Position numbers and translations under genes: made by a program. A DNA stretch of 64,000 nucleotides from JAWVZU01 sp033722075. Lineage in GTDB: Bacteria; Pseudomonadota; Gammaproteobacteria; Xanthomonadales; SZUA-38. Below are positions 1 through 8,537 of the stretch, one piece after another; the stretch's first letter is position 1, and each line of letters opens with the position of its first letter. The DNA is taken from positions 1 through 64,000 of the forward strand of contig JAWVZU010000001.1 of assembly GCA_033722075.1 (NCBI GenBank), written 5' to 3'. Below the pieces are notes generated by a model. It did no database searches. It saw nothing but the letters and a program-made list of their open reading frames with translations, and had not been told where the DNA came from.

Positions 1-81
1 AGCTCGGAATCCGGCAGATAAAGCGGGCGCTTGGGGGTTCGGGCATGGTGCCAAGTACACTTTGTCTCGCGACCGGCTCCA

Positions 82-106
82 AGCGACATCCTGCGGAAAT
101 GTCGCT
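82..106. repeat. short perfect hairpin, intergenic
   Basis: Perfect 8-bp inverted repeat AGCGACAT / ATGTCGCT with a 9-nt loop. No T-tract follows on either strand, so it does not look like an intrinsic terminator. It could be a REP-like element or the 3' end structure of a gene outside the window. I see nothing else in positions 1-143. Confidence 0.4.
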
Positions 107-143
107 GGATCTCGCGAGTCATATCGGCCGATCCCCCTCACGA

Positions 144-415
144 AGGAGCCCCGATGGACCCCCAAGACCCTCGCGGCGGTGTCTCTGCGTGGTCTGGGCA
201 AGGCGCGAGGAGCGCCCTTGGCTTTCTGCCAATAAGCGACGAGCAACACAGATCCAGGCCGCGCAGAGGCCCGTCCCTGCGGGTTGCGTCCCAGAAGCCC
301 AGCTGCGGTGTTGAACGGTTTGGCCATAGAGCGGGCTATGGCGCGGCGCCGTTCGCCTTGCATCTGGACTTCTGGAAAAGCAACGCGAGGGCCTTGGGGG
401 TCCATCGGGGCTCCT
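144..415. repeat. MITE-like element with 32-bp terminal inverted repeats
   Basis: Positions 144-175 and 384-415 are inverted repeats of 32 bp with a single mismatch, bounding a 272-bp non-coding segment. Inside it lies a nested palindrome: GAACGG (313-318) pairs with CCGTTC (349-354), and GCCATAG (323-329) pairs with CTATGGC (336-342). No transposase is encoded and no target-site duplication is obvious in the flanks (cctcacga left, gtaaacca right). The layout fits a miniature inverted-repeat element or a dispersed palindromic repeat. Copy number elsewhere in the genome cannot be judged from this window. The remaining stretch up to the next gene (416-532) shows nothing else I can support. Confidence 0.6.
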
Positions 416-532
416 GTAAACCACGCTTTTTCGGACGTTCAGCCAATCTGACGGCGCGAGCTGAACCGACAATTCCGGAAATCGGTGCAACATCCGGGTT
501 AGACTTGCGCCCTTTCCAGACGAACGAGAGCC

Positions 533-1843
533 ATGAGATTCGGACTGCTTCTAGCAACGGCACTACTCCTGAGCGCCTGCGGAAAGAGCGATACCGGCGG
601 CGGGGAAGCCTCGACCATCGATACGATCGCCGAGCGCTACGTCAAGCTCGCGCTGGCGATGACTCCGCATGATCCGGCCTATGTCGACGCTTATTTCGGA
701 CCCGACGCCTGGATCGACGAGGTCCGCGAGTCGCCGCAGTCGCTGGAAGCCATCATCGCTTCGGCCGAGGCAATGATGCGGGAAGTCAATGCCCTTTCCC
801 CGGAAGAGGCGGACCCGATCCGCGCCAAGGGGCTCGCCAAGCGTCTCACCGCGCTGGTCGGACGGGCCCGCCTGGTATCCGGCCTTGCACTGGACTTCGA
901 TACGGAAGCACGGCTGCTCTATGACACCGTACCGCCACAGGTCCCGATCGATCACTTCAGGACCATCCACGAAGAAATCGACGCCTTGCTGCCCGGCGAG
1001 GGCCCCCTGGCCGAACGGGTAGAGACCTTCCGCAGCCGCTTCGTGATTCCCCGGGACAAGCTGGCGGAGGTGTTCGATGCGGCCATCGCGGAATGCCGCA
1101 GCCGGACCCTGGCCCACATGGACCTGCCGGACGATGAGCGTTTCACCCTGGAGTACGTCAACGACAAGCCCTGGTCCGGCTACAACTGGTACCAGGGGGA
1201 CGCGGAAAGCCTCATCCAGATGAATACCGATCTGCCGATCTTCATCCATCGGGCCGTGGATCTCGGGTGCCACGAGGGCTATCCGGGTCACCACACCTAC
1301 AACAGTCTGCTCGAGGCCAACCTGGTGGAAAAACGGAACTGGATCGAGTTCGCCCTTTACCCGCTGTTCAGCCCCCAGTCGCTGATCGCCGAGGGCACTG
1401 CCAACTACGGGATCAAGCTCGCGTTTCCGGCCGAAGAGCGAATCGCATTCGAGAAGGGGACCTTGTTCCCCCTTGCCGGCCTGGATCCGTCACAGGCCGA
1501 CCGTTACTACGAACTCCTGGCGTTGCTCGAGGGCCTCGACTACGTCGACAACGAGGTGGCCAGACTCTACCTGGGCGAGGACATGGACCGTGAAACCGCT
1601 GCGGACTGGCTGGTGGAATACAAGCTGATGTCGCCGGAGCGAGCAGCCCAGCGCGTGGATTTCATCGACACCTATCGCAGCTACGTAATCAACTACAACC
1701 ACGGGCGGGACATGGTTGTGGCCTATATCAACGCCGTGGCCGGAGACGACCCGGACGCGCGGTGGGAGGCGTTCACGTACCTGCTTTCCAATCCGCTCAC
1801 GCCCTCGGACCTGACCCGAGCCACGGCCGGCGCAACGGACTGA
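533..1843 (+). CDS. DUF885 family lipoprotein, putative zinc peptidase
   Basis: 436 residues. The N-terminus is a lipoprotein signal with lipobox LLSAC (Cys about residue 16), so the mature protein should be membrane-anchored in the envelope. The family hallmark HEGYPGHH is at residues 247-254. DUF885 proteins are broadly regarded as gluzincin-like peptidases, with the HExxxGH segment supplying zinc ligands. The substrate is not known. The ATG at 533 is chosen because it directly begins the signal sequence. The gene is preceded by the MITE-like element and followed after 4 nt by folA, so the two are probably co-transcribed. Confidence 0.8.
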   Translation: MRFGLLLATALLLSACGKSDTGGGEASTIDTIAERYVKLALAMTPHDPAYVDAYFGPDAWIDEVRESPQSLEAIIASAEAMMREVNALSPEEADPIRAKGLAKRLTALVGRARLVSGLALDFDTEARLLYDTVPPQVPIDHFRTIHEEIDALLPGEGPLAERVETFRSRFVIPRDKLAEVFDAAIAECRSRTLAHMDLPDDERFTLEYVNDKPWSGYNWYQGDAESLIQMNTDLPIFIHRAVDLGCHEGYPGHHTYNSLLEANLVEKRNWIEFALYPLFSPQSLIAEGTANYGIKLAFPAEERIAFEKGTLFPLAGLDPSQADRYYELLALLEGLDYVDNEVARLYLGEDMDRETAADWLVEYKLMSPERAAQRVDFIDTYRSYVINYNHGRDMVVAYINAVAGDDPDARWEAFTYLLSNPLTPSDLTRATAGATD

Positions 1844-1847
1844 AGCG

Positions 1848-2351
1848 ATGCTCGCCGGCAAGCGGATTGCCCTGATCGTCGCCATGGATCGGAACCGCGC
1901 CATCGGCCGGGACGGCGACATGCCGTGGCATCTGCCGGCCGACCTGCGGCATTTCAAGGCAACCACAATGGATCACGCGGTGATCATGGGGCGCAAGACC
2001 TTCGATTCGATCGGCAGGCCCCTGCCGCGACGCCAGAACATCGTCTTGACCCGGGACCACGGTTGGCGCGGCGACGGCGTCCAGGTCGTTCATGATCTCG
2101 ATGCGGCCATCCGCCTGGCGATGACCGATCCGGTGTTCGTCATCGGCGGCGGAGAACTCTATCGCGCCGTGCTTCCTGCGGCGGATCTGCTCTTCGTCAC
2201 GGAGATCGATACGCAGGTCCGGGGCGCGGACACGTTCTTTCCCGAGATCGACCCGTCCCGCTGGACCGAGGAAAGCCGAAGTGAGCATTTCGCAGATGAA
2301 AGAAACCCGTTTTCCCTCTGCTTCGTCAAGTACACCCGCAAGGTCGCTTGA
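1848..2351 (+). CDS. folA: dihydrofolate reductase
   Basis: 167 residues, a normal length for chromosomal DHFR. It reduces 7,8-dihydrofolate to tetrahydrofolate with NADPH in the cytoplasm and supplies one-carbon units for thymidylate, purine and methionine synthesis. Family signatures are visible: the N-terminal strand ending in AIGRDGDMPWHLPADL with the conserved W and catalytic Asp, MGRKTFDSIGRPLP for NADPH binding, and FVIGGGELY near residue 100. It starts 4 nt after the DUF885 gene. No thymidylate synthase gene lies next to it. Confidence 0.96.
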   Translation: MLAGKRIALIVAMDRNRAIGRDGDMPWHLPADLRHFKATTMDHAVIMGRKTFDSIGRPLPRRQNIVLTRDHGWRGDGVQVVHDLDAAIRLAMTDPVFVIGGGELYRAVLPAADLLFVTEIDTQVRGADTFFPEIDPSRWTEESRSEHFADERNPFSLCFVKYTRKVA

Positions 2352-2387
2352 AGAGCGACGTCAGCCCAAACCGATGGAATAAGGAAG

Positions 2388-2861
2388 ATGTCCTACCGGA
2401 ATTCAACCGCACGCATCCTGCAGAACTTCCAGAAGCTGCCCGCAGGGCTGTGGCTCTTCTCCCGCATGGTGTGCCTGAAGGCGCCGTATTTCCGTACCAT
2501 CCGCCCGACTTTCCTCGATCTGCGCCCGGGCTATGGTCGGGCCCGCATCCGCAAGCGCTGGGGCGTGACGAATCATATCGGCACGGTTCACGCCATCGCC
2601 CTGGCCAATCTCTGCGAATTCCTGGCCGGAACACTGATGGAAATCAGCATCGCATCCGGCATGCGCTGGATTCCGAAAGGCATGGACATTCGCTATCTCG
2701 CCAAGGCCACCACGGATGTGACGGCGGTCTGTGAACTGGAGCGCTACGACTGGTCGGAAACACAGGATGTCCCGCTCATCGTGCGGGTCTACGATGATCG
2801 GGAGGAACAGGTCGCCGAGGCCACCATTCCCATGTACGTTTCCCCGCGAAGAGACGGTTAG
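2388..2861 (+). CDS. DUF4442 hotdog-fold protein, possible thioesterase
   Basis: 157 residues. The pattern matches DUF4442/PaaI-like hotdog proteins: an N-terminal helix, then TNHIGTVHAIALANLCE, where the conserved N/H region forms the hotdog helix, followed by beta strands ending in the ATIPMYVSPR edge. Hotdog proteins of this group usually act on acyl-CoA thioesters, but no activity is established for DUF4442 members. It lies 36 nt after folA and 59 nt before a CoA hydrolase/transferase gene. That neighbour makes an acyl-CoA role plausible, which is inference only. Confidence 0.75.
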   Translation: MSYRNSTARILQNFQKLPAGLWLFSRMVCLKAPYFRTIRPTFLDLRPGYGRARIRKRWGVTNHIGTVHAIALANLCEFLAGTLMEISIASGMRWIPKGMDIRYLAKATTDVTAVCELERYDWSETQDVPLIVRVYDDREEQVAEATIPMYVSPRRDG

Positions 2862-2920
2862 CCTGGGAGCCCGATTGCCATTAGAGTGTCGCCAATGATG
2901 CGAATACGGCCACCCAATAC

Positions 2921-5056
2921 ATGACCGAGTCATCCACCCTGGACCGGATCGTCGACTGGGCCTTGCTGCGCCTGGGGAAGCAGCTCGTGATCGGAACGCC
3001 GCTGGGCCTGGGCAAGCCGAACGAGGTGCTGAATGCGTTCTATCGCCGGGCCTGTGCGGACCCCTCGATCGACCTGCAGATCGTCACCGCGCTTTCCCTG
3101 GACGTTCCCCAGGGAGACAACGAATTCGAGCAACGTTTCGTCGCGCCCTTTGCCGAACGCCATTTCGGACCGGACTATCCGCGCCTGGGTTTCGCCGTCG
3201 ACCAGGCTGCGCAGACGCTGCCGGAGAACGTGCGGGTCATCGAGTTCTACTTCCAGTCCGGCAGTCGGCTCGGCAACAGTGATGCCCAGCGCAATTACAT
3301 CAGCAGCAACTATACCCATGTTGCCCGCGATTTCGTCTCACGCGGCGCGAACCTGATCCTGCAGATGGTCGCTGCGGGCGAGCACCACGGCGAACAGAAG
3401 CTCTCCCTGAGCTGCAACGCCGATGTCACCCTTGAGCTCAAGGCTCGGCTCGAGCGTCAGCCGGACCATCGCTGCCTGTTCATTGCGCAGATCCATCAGG
3501 AGCTGCCTTTCATGCACGGCGACGCCATCGTCGACCGGGACTTTTTCGACTGTATCGTCGAACCGAAGGCCAGCCACCGGCTGTTCGCGGTGCCGCGGGG
3601 CCCGGTCACCACGCGCGATCATTGGATCGGACTGCACGCCAGCGCGCTGATCCCGGACTCAAGCACCTTGCAGATCGGAATCGGCAGCCTCAGCGACGCA
3701 CTGGTCTACGCCCTGCAACTGCGCAACGAACACAACGATCTCTATCGACCCCTGCTGGAAGCGGGCGGTACGGAACAGGCGGGCACGCTCATCGACCAGT
3801 TCGGAGGTCGGGGCGTCTTCGAGGACGGGATCTTCGGCGCCAGCGAGATGTTCATGGACGGCTTCATGCATCTCTACAAGGCGGGCATCCTGAAGCGACA
3901 GGCTTACAACGACGAGGTTCTCCAGGAACTGGCGGACCGACACGAGCTGCCCGACGCGCCAACCCGGATGCTGCTCGAGAAGATGTGGGAAGGCCGCACG
4001 CTGCCCCGACATATCGACCGCGAGTCGCTGGCACACCTCAAGCGACTGGGAATTCTTTCGACAGACGTTCGCCTCGAGGACGACACCCTGGTGCGGGGCG
4101 AAGCGCGTGTTCCAAACGACCTGGCGGCAGTGGAGCATCGGGACCAGCTGAGCGCCCACTTCCTGGCCAGCGAGCTCGCACCCGGCATGCTCCTGGAAGC
4201 CGCCTTCTTTCTCGGCAGCGCACCGTTCTACCGATGGCTGCTGGAGCTCGAAGACGACGAGCGGCCCCATTTCTTGATGTCCGGCGTGAAGCGGATCAAC
4301 CAGCTCTACGGCGGTCGTGAAGAGCTGGAAATCGCCCAGCGCCGACGCGCCCGCTTCGTCAATACCTGCATGATGATGACCCTGACCGGATCCGCCGTCT
4401 CCGACGGCCTGAAGGACGTCCAGATGGTCAGCGGAGTCGGCGGCCAGTACAACTTCGTCGCCATGGGGCATGCCCTGCCGGAAGGCCGTTCGATCCTGAT
4501 GCTTCGGAGCGTCCGGGGCGAGGGCGCGGACGCGAAATCCAATATCGTCTGGGAATATCCCTACACGACGATTCCCCGCCACCTGCGCGACATCGTCATC
4601 ACCGAGTACGGCATTGCCGACCTGCGTGGCCGCACGGACGAGGAGTGCATCGAGGCCATGCTGGCCATCACCGACAGCGCGTTCCAGGCTGAGCTGGCGG
4701 AGCAGGCCAAGCAGGCGGGCAAGCTGCGTGGCGATTACCAGGTCTCCGCTCACGCGCAGAACAACAACCTCGAGCGGCTCGACCGGATGTTGGCAGCTCA
4801 TCGCACCGAGGATCGTTTTCAGCTGTTTCCCTTCGGTTCCGACTTCGATGACCTTGAGCTGCAGCTCATTGGCGGCCTGAAGAAACTGAAGGCGGCCTCG
4901 GCGAGCAAACTCACCCTGCTCAAGGCCGTGCTCACTGGAAGTCCGGCCCGCTATCCTGCACCGCTCGGTCGCATGGGGCTGGATGCGCCCCGCAGCGTCA
5001 AGGAACGCATCCTTGCAAGGCTTCTTGCGTGGGGTCTGCGCGAGAGCGAAACATGA
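2921..5056 (+). CDS. acetyl-CoA hydrolase/transferase family protein
   Basis: 711 residues, clearly longer than the roughly 430-500 residues of typical acetyl-CoA hydrolases or 4-hydroxybutyrate CoA-transferases. Residues of the CoA-transferase fold begin near the N-terminus (LVIGTPLGLGKPNEVLNA). The C-terminal domain shows EYGIADLRGRTDEECIEAML, the classic end of the acetyl-CoA hydrolase C-terminal domain, preceded by a GEGADAKSNIVWEYPYTTIP segment near residue 531. It should hydrolyse or transfer CoA from short acyl-CoAs. The substrate is unknown. The extra length comes from an insertion in the middle (about residues 290-420) and a C-terminal tail. Its stop overlaps the next start as ATGA. 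Confidence 0.85.
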   Translation: MTESSTLDRIVDWALLRLGKQLVIGTPLGLGKPNEVLNAFYRRACADPSIDLQIVTALSLDVPQGDNEFEQRFVAPFAERHFGPDYPRLGFAVDQAAQTLPENVRVIEFYFQSGSRLGNSDAQRNYISSNYTHVARDFVSRGANLILQMVAAGEHHGEQKLSLSCNADVTLELKARLERQPDHRCLFIAQIHQELPFMHGDAIVDRDFFDCIVEPKASHRLFAVPRGPVTTRDHWIGLHASALIPDSSTLQIGIGSLSDALVYALQLRNEHNDLYRPLLEAGGTEQAGTLIDQFGGRGVFEDGIFGASEMFMDGFMHLYKAGILKRQAYNDEVLQELADRHELPDAPTRMLLEKMWEGRTLPRHIDRESLAHLKRLGILSTDVRLEDDTLVRGEARVPNDLAAVEHRDQLSAHFLASELAPGMLLEAAFFLGSAPFYRWLLELEDDERPHFLMSGVKRINQLYGGREELEIAQRRRARFVNTCMMMTLTGSAVSDGLKDVQMVSGVGGQYNFVAMGHALPEGRSILMLRSVRGEGADAKSNIVWEYPYTTIPRHLRDIVITEYGIADLRGRTDEECIEAMLAITDSAFQAELAEQAKQAGKLRGDYQVSAHAQNNNLERLDRMLAAHRTEDRFQLFPFGSDFDDLELQLIGGLKKLKAASASKLTLLKAVLTGSPARYPAPLGRMGLDAPRSVKERILARLLAWGLRESET

Positions 5057-5289
5057 ACCCGATGAACGCATCGGGACAGAGCGCGCTCCAGGTGACCGGC
5101 TACCTGCTCTGGCGGGGTGGCTTGCTGCTGGCCGGGATCGGCGGATTGTATTCCCTGTTCAAGCTCGTTCTCGCCTATTGGCTGCTGCCGACCACGGTCA
5201 CGACCGGCCTGGCATTCATTGCAACGGGGTTCGGTCTGGTGATGGCCTCACTGATTGCTGAACGCATCCGCGACGAGCGCAACGGATGA
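5053..5289 (+). CDS. small two-TM membrane protein
   Basis: 78 residues from the ATG at 5053, which overlaps the preceding stop by 4 nt (ATGA) and so suggests translational coupling. An in-frame start 24 nt upstream exists, but it lies inside the CoA hydrolase and would add a charged tail. Two hydrophobic segments are visible (about residues 18-42 and 46-66), ending in a basic/acidic tail ERIRDERNG. I do not recognise a family. It forms a pair with the next gene, again by a 4-nt overlap. Confidence 0.65.
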   Translation: MNPMNASGQSALQVTGYLLWRGGLLLAGIGGLYSLFKLVLAYWLLPTTVTTGLAFIATGFGLVMASLIAERIRDERNG

Positions 5290-5525
5290 TCCGGCTGCTG
5301 AGAATCATCGGGTTCCTCTTCATCGGCCTCGGCGCGCTGATTCTCCTCAGCTGGGCCTTCGAGCCGGCCCGTCAGCTGTGGCCGCTGGTGCTGGCGCTGC
5401 CTCTGCCGGTCAAGTTGGGTCTGGTCATTGCCGTGATCGGTTTCATGGTGCTGATGGGCTCCCTGATCTGGGAGCGCACCGAAAGCAGCAGGACCGAGGG
5501 CAACCTGCTGGACGACGAGTATTAG
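5286..5525 (+). CDS. small two-TM membrane protein
   Basis: 79 residues with two predicted membrane helices (about residues 5-27 and 37-60) and an acidic C-terminal tail. The start ATG overlaps the stop of the preceding small membrane gene (ATGA). The two small proteins are similar in size and topology and probably work together, possibly as a hetero-oligomer in the inner membrane. No family assignment is possible by eye. Confidence 0.65.
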   Translation: MIRLLRIIGFLFIGLGALILLSWAFEPARQLWPLVLALPLPVKLGLVIAVIGFMVLMGSLIWERTESSRTEGNLLDDEY

Positions 5526-5546
5526 CCTCGCAATTCGAAAACGTAA

Positions 5547-5620
5547 CCATGAAGGCATCAAGACGTGAAGGAACTGAGCGATACTAGGTTTTCCAACTTC
5601 ACGCTTTCAGGCCTTCATGG
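5547..5620. repeat. imperfect palindrome of the CCATGAA type
   Basis: Arms 5547-5570 and 5597-5620 pair as an inverted repeat, 20 of 24 positions, beginning CCATGAAGGC and ending GCCTTCATGG. It lies between a small membrane gene and the YbjQ-like gene. A related palindrome starting CCATGAAA occurs at 61069-61164, so this looks like one copy of a dispersed palindromic repeat. It could also stabilise or terminate the upstream mRNA, although only a weak T-run (cttttcc) follows. Confidence 0.55.
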
Positions 5621-5656
5621 TGGCGCTTTTCCAGTGCAACGATATGGGGAAAGCAA

Positions 5657-5992
5657 ATGATCTGTGTAACGACTGATTTTGTCGCGGGGCGGGAGATCGC
5701 CGAGACGATCGGCGTGGTGCGCGGCAGCACCATTCGCGCCAAGCACGTGGGGAAGGACATCATGGCGGGCCTGCGGACCATCGTCGGCGGCGAGTTGAAG
5801 GAATACAGCGAGATGCTGATCGAAACCCGCAACGAAAGCATGAAGCGGATGATCGAAGCGGCGGAAAAACTGGACGCGGATGCAGTGGTCTCGGTTCGTT
5901 TCGTCACCTCCCAGGTCATGGCCGGGGCGGCCGAACTGCTAGCCTACGGGACCGCGGTGAAGCTCTCGACCCCGGACAGCGGGGCTGATTGA
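5657..5992 (+). CDS. YbjQ family (UPF0145) protein
   Basis: 111 residues, the normal size for YbjQ/UPF0145 proteins. The family pattern is visible: the N-terminal strand VTTDF, GVVRGSTIRAKHVGKDIMAGLRTIVGGEL, a central helix of repeated E/M/R residues, then ADAVVSVRF and a final AYGTAV strand. These small cytosolic proteins form pentamers and have sometimes been called heavy-metal-binding domains. Their cellular function is not established. A purine-rich stretch (ggggaaag) precedes the ATG. The stop overlaps the next start by one base (TGATG). Confidence 0.85.
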   Translation: MICVTTDFVAGREIAETIGVVRGSTIRAKHVGKDIMAGLRTIVGGELKEYSEMLIETRNESMKRMIEAAEKLDADAVVSVRFVTSQVMAGAAELLAYGTAVKLSTPDSGAD

Positions 5993-6846
5993 TGCGCTGG
6001 CGTGGAAGACGGCAAAGCACCAACGTCGATGACCGGCGAGGAAAGCGCACCGGCGGCCCGGGGCTGAAGATCGGGGGCATTGGCGGGCTGGTGCTGATCG
6101 TGGTGGCGCTTTATTTCGGTGTCGATCCGCGCATCCTCCTTCAGGGGCAAGGTGTATCCTCGACTTCCTCACCCAGCGAGCCCTATCAGCCGACGGCCGC
6201 AGAGCAGGAACGTGCCGCCTTTGTCCGAGTAGTGCTGGCCTACACGGAAGACGTCTGGAGTACCTTGTTCAGAAACGCCAACCGTACCTATGAAGAGCCG
6301 ACACTGGTGCTCTTCACGGACGCCGTGAGCTCGGCCTGCGGCTTCGCCCAGGCAGCAATCGGACCCTTCTACTGTCCGGCGGACAAGCAGGTGTATATCG
6401 ACCTGAGCTTCTTCGACGCCCTCGCCAGGCGCTTCGGTGCACCGGGCGACTTCGCCCAGGCCTACGTCGTCGCCCATGAGGTCGGCCACCACCTGCAGAC
6501 CTTGCTCGGCATATCGCAGCAGGTGCATGCGCAGCGGCGGCAGCTGAGCCAGGCAGAAGGAAACCAGCTTTCGGTCCGCCAGGAGCTGCAGGCGGACTGT
6601 TTTGCGGGCGTCTGGGCACACCATGCGGACAAGATGCAGGACATCATCGAATCCGGCGACGTGGAAGAAGCGCTTAATGCGGCCACCGCCATCGGCGACG
6701 ACACGCTGCAGCGAAAGTCCGGCAATCAGATCAGTCCCGAGTCCTTCACTCACGGAACTTCGGAACAGCGGGTACGCTGGTTTCGACGGGGCCTGGAGAC
6801 CGGCGACCTCGATCAGTGCGATACCTTCGCGGCCGACCGGCTCTGA
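5992..6846 (+). CDS. YpfJ/KPN_02809-type neutral zinc metallopeptidase
   Basis: 284 residues from the ATG at 5992. A TTG one codon earlier is also in frame but less likely. An N-terminal basic stretch is followed by one membrane anchor (about residues 25-45, GGLVLIVVALYFG), then the peptidase domain. The zinc motif HEVGHH is at 162-167, and the downstream ELQADCFAGVWAH segment supplies the further acidic ligand typical of PF04228. DTLQRKS and TSEQRVRWF match the conserved C-terminus of the family. The domain is presumably periplasmic, given the anchor. Substrates are not known. Confidence 0.88.
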   Translation: MRWRGRRQSTNVDDRRGKRTGGPGLKIGGIGGLVLIVVALYFGVDPRILLQGQGVSSTSSPSEPYQPTAAEQERAAFVRVVLAYTEDVWSTLFRNANRTYEEPTLVLFTDAVSSACGFAQAAIGPFYCPADKQVYIDLSFFDALARRFGAPGDFAQAYVVAHEVGHHLQTLLGISQQVHAQRRQLSQAEGNQLSVRQELQADCFAGVWAHHADKMQDIIESGDVEEALNAATAIGDDTLQRKSGNQISPESFTHGTSEQRVRWFRRGLETGDLDQCDTFAADRL

Positions 6847-7023
6847 CGCCTTGTCCCGACAAAAGCGAATGAACCGGAAGTCCGGGAAGAGCCGGAAGCT
6901 AAGACAGTTGGATTAGCAGGCTACGCTCCGATTCCTTGTCATTGCGTCAATTCGTTGATTGCGTAGGGACTTCTCGCCCTTCTGCCCCTTCCGGTGCAAT
7001 GTCTTTGGTGCGACAGGTAGAGC

Positions 7024-8445
7024 CTATTCGGCGGTTTCTTCCCTGGCCTGCCGGAGTGTCTTGCGGCCTTTCTTGGGGCCTTCGACCGCCTGCTGCAGTT
7101 CCTTCAGCGATTCCCCGACGAGGTCGGCCAGATAGGCCACGTCCGGCACCGCGTCGCGGCACGCCATCAAGCCGAAATCGACGCTGTCCCGGTAGCTCAT
7201 CACCGTGATGTTCAGCGCCTGACCGTCCACCAGCACCGACAAGGGATAATTGGCCTTCAATTCGGCACCGCCGAAATAGAGCTTCACCCGTGGGCCCGGG
7301 ACGTTCGAGATCGTGACGTTCGCCGGCGGCGGAACCAGTCCGCTCACCTTGAAACGGTTCAGGACGGCAACGAGCCCCTGGGCAAATACGGCAAAACTCG
7401 TGGCTGCGGCGGGCGAGACCGCCGCAACTTCGCGCTTCGCCTGAATCGTCGACTGGCCGATGGCATCGAGGCGATCCAGCGGATCCTCGAGGTTCGTGCC
7501 CAGTTTCGCCGCAACGTAGGTGATCTGGTTGCCGGCCCGGTTGATCTGACGGACGGAGACGGGCACCGTCGCCACCAGGGATCGTTCCGGCAGCGCATCC
7601 TTCTCGAGCAGATAACGTCGCAGGGCGCCGGCACAGATCGCCAGCACCACGTCATTCACTGTTGCACCCGTTTCCTTGCGAAGCTTCTTGATCTCCCGCA
7701 GGGACAGCGTCTTGGCCGCAAAGCGCCGCGCGCCGGAGATCGGGCAGTTGAAGCGTGACTTGGGCGCGGTGAACGGAACAGGCGAGTAGTCGGGTTTGAG
7801 GCCGACCGTCTTCAATCCCTGGCCGAGCAGCAGTCGTCCCAGTTCGGCGCTCATCTGCGCCTGGCTGATCACCCCCTTCGCGGTGCCGGTGATGCGCGAG
7901 ATGAGCCCCCTGTCCGGCCGGGAAAGCTTGCGTTTCTTCAGGCCGGCCCAGGGTGCGCGAACCGGCGCCTCGGGATCCGGCGTGAAGCAGGATTCCAGGA
8001 TCTCGATACCGCCCATGCCGTCGATCGCCGCGTGGTGCATCTTCATGTAGATCGCGAACTGGCGGCCGCGCAGGCCCTCGATGATGTGGAATTCCCAGAG
8101 CGGACGCTCCCGGTCCATGACCCGGCTGTGCAATCGGGAAACCAGGGACAGCAGGTCCTCCATGGATCCCGGCTTGGGCAAGGCCGAATGCCGGACGTGA
8201 TAGTCGAGATCGAAATGCGGATCGACGATCCATTCCGGCGTGCCCACGAGGGTTGCCGATTTCAGACGAACATTGAAGGGCTGGCCGGCGGATTGTTCGC
8301 GCAGCTGGGCCAGCAGGTCCCGGACGAAATTGCCCTTGTACCCGCTGGGAATCTCGAACACGCCGAGACTGGCCACGTTGACCGGCGTCTTCTGGGTCTC
8401 GAGCGCCAGAAAGGCCAGATCCAGTGCATTCAGCCGTTGTCCCAC
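7024..8445 (-). CDS. wax ester synthase/diacylglycerol acyltransferase
   Basis: 473 residues, the usual size of bacterial WS/DGAT enzymes. The acyltransferase motif HHxxxDG is present as HHAAIDG at residues 137-143, and the C-terminal ANVTISNVPGPR and YPLSVLVDGQALNITVMSY segments match the WS/DGAT C-terminal domain. It joins acyl-CoA to fatty alcohols or diacylglycerol, making storage wax esters or triacylglycerol at the membrane. The GTG start has an AGGAG six nt upstream. It converges with the YpfJ-like gene. The 177-nt gap between them (6847-7023) shows no clear terminator. Confidence 0.93.
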   Translation of the reverse strand: MGQRLNALDLAFLALETQKTPVNVASLGVFEIPSGYKGNFVRDLLAQLREQSAGQPFNVRLKSATLVGTPEWIVDPHFDLDYHVRHSALPKPGSMEDLLSLVSRLHSRVMDRERPLWEFHIIEGLRGRQFAIYMKMHHAAIDGMGGIEILESCFTPDPEAPVRAPWAGLKKRKLSRPDRGLISRITGTAKGVISQAQMSAELGRLLLGQGLKTVGLKPDYSPVPFTAPKSRFNCPISGARRFAAKTLSLREIKKLRKETGATVNDVVLAICAGALRRYLLEKDALPERSLVATVPVSVRQINRAGNQITYVAAKLGTNLEDPLDRLDAIGQSTIQAKREVAAVSPAAATSFAVFAQGLVAVLNRFKVSGLVPPPANVTISNVPGPRVKLYFGGAELKANYPLSVLVDGQALNITVMSYRDSVDFGLMACRDAVPDVAYLADLVGESLKELQQAVEGPKKGRKTLRQAREETAE

Positions 8446-8537
8446 ACCCTGCTCCTGCGATTTCGAACCGGCGGTTAGCCCGCCATGTCCGCGAAATCAT
8501 CGCCGCGCCGGTCCGTGCGTGTCAAACGGGATCCGAC

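Noticed and set aside
313..354. Nested hairpin inside the MITE-like element considered as a tRNA or small RNA
   Set aside because: No cloverleaf, anticodon arm or T-loop consensus. The symmetry fits a palindromic element better.
6847..7023. Possible bidirectional terminator between the YpfJ-like and WS/DGAT genes
   Set aside because: Only a short palindromic CCGGAAGTCCGG-like stretch is present and no T-tract follows.
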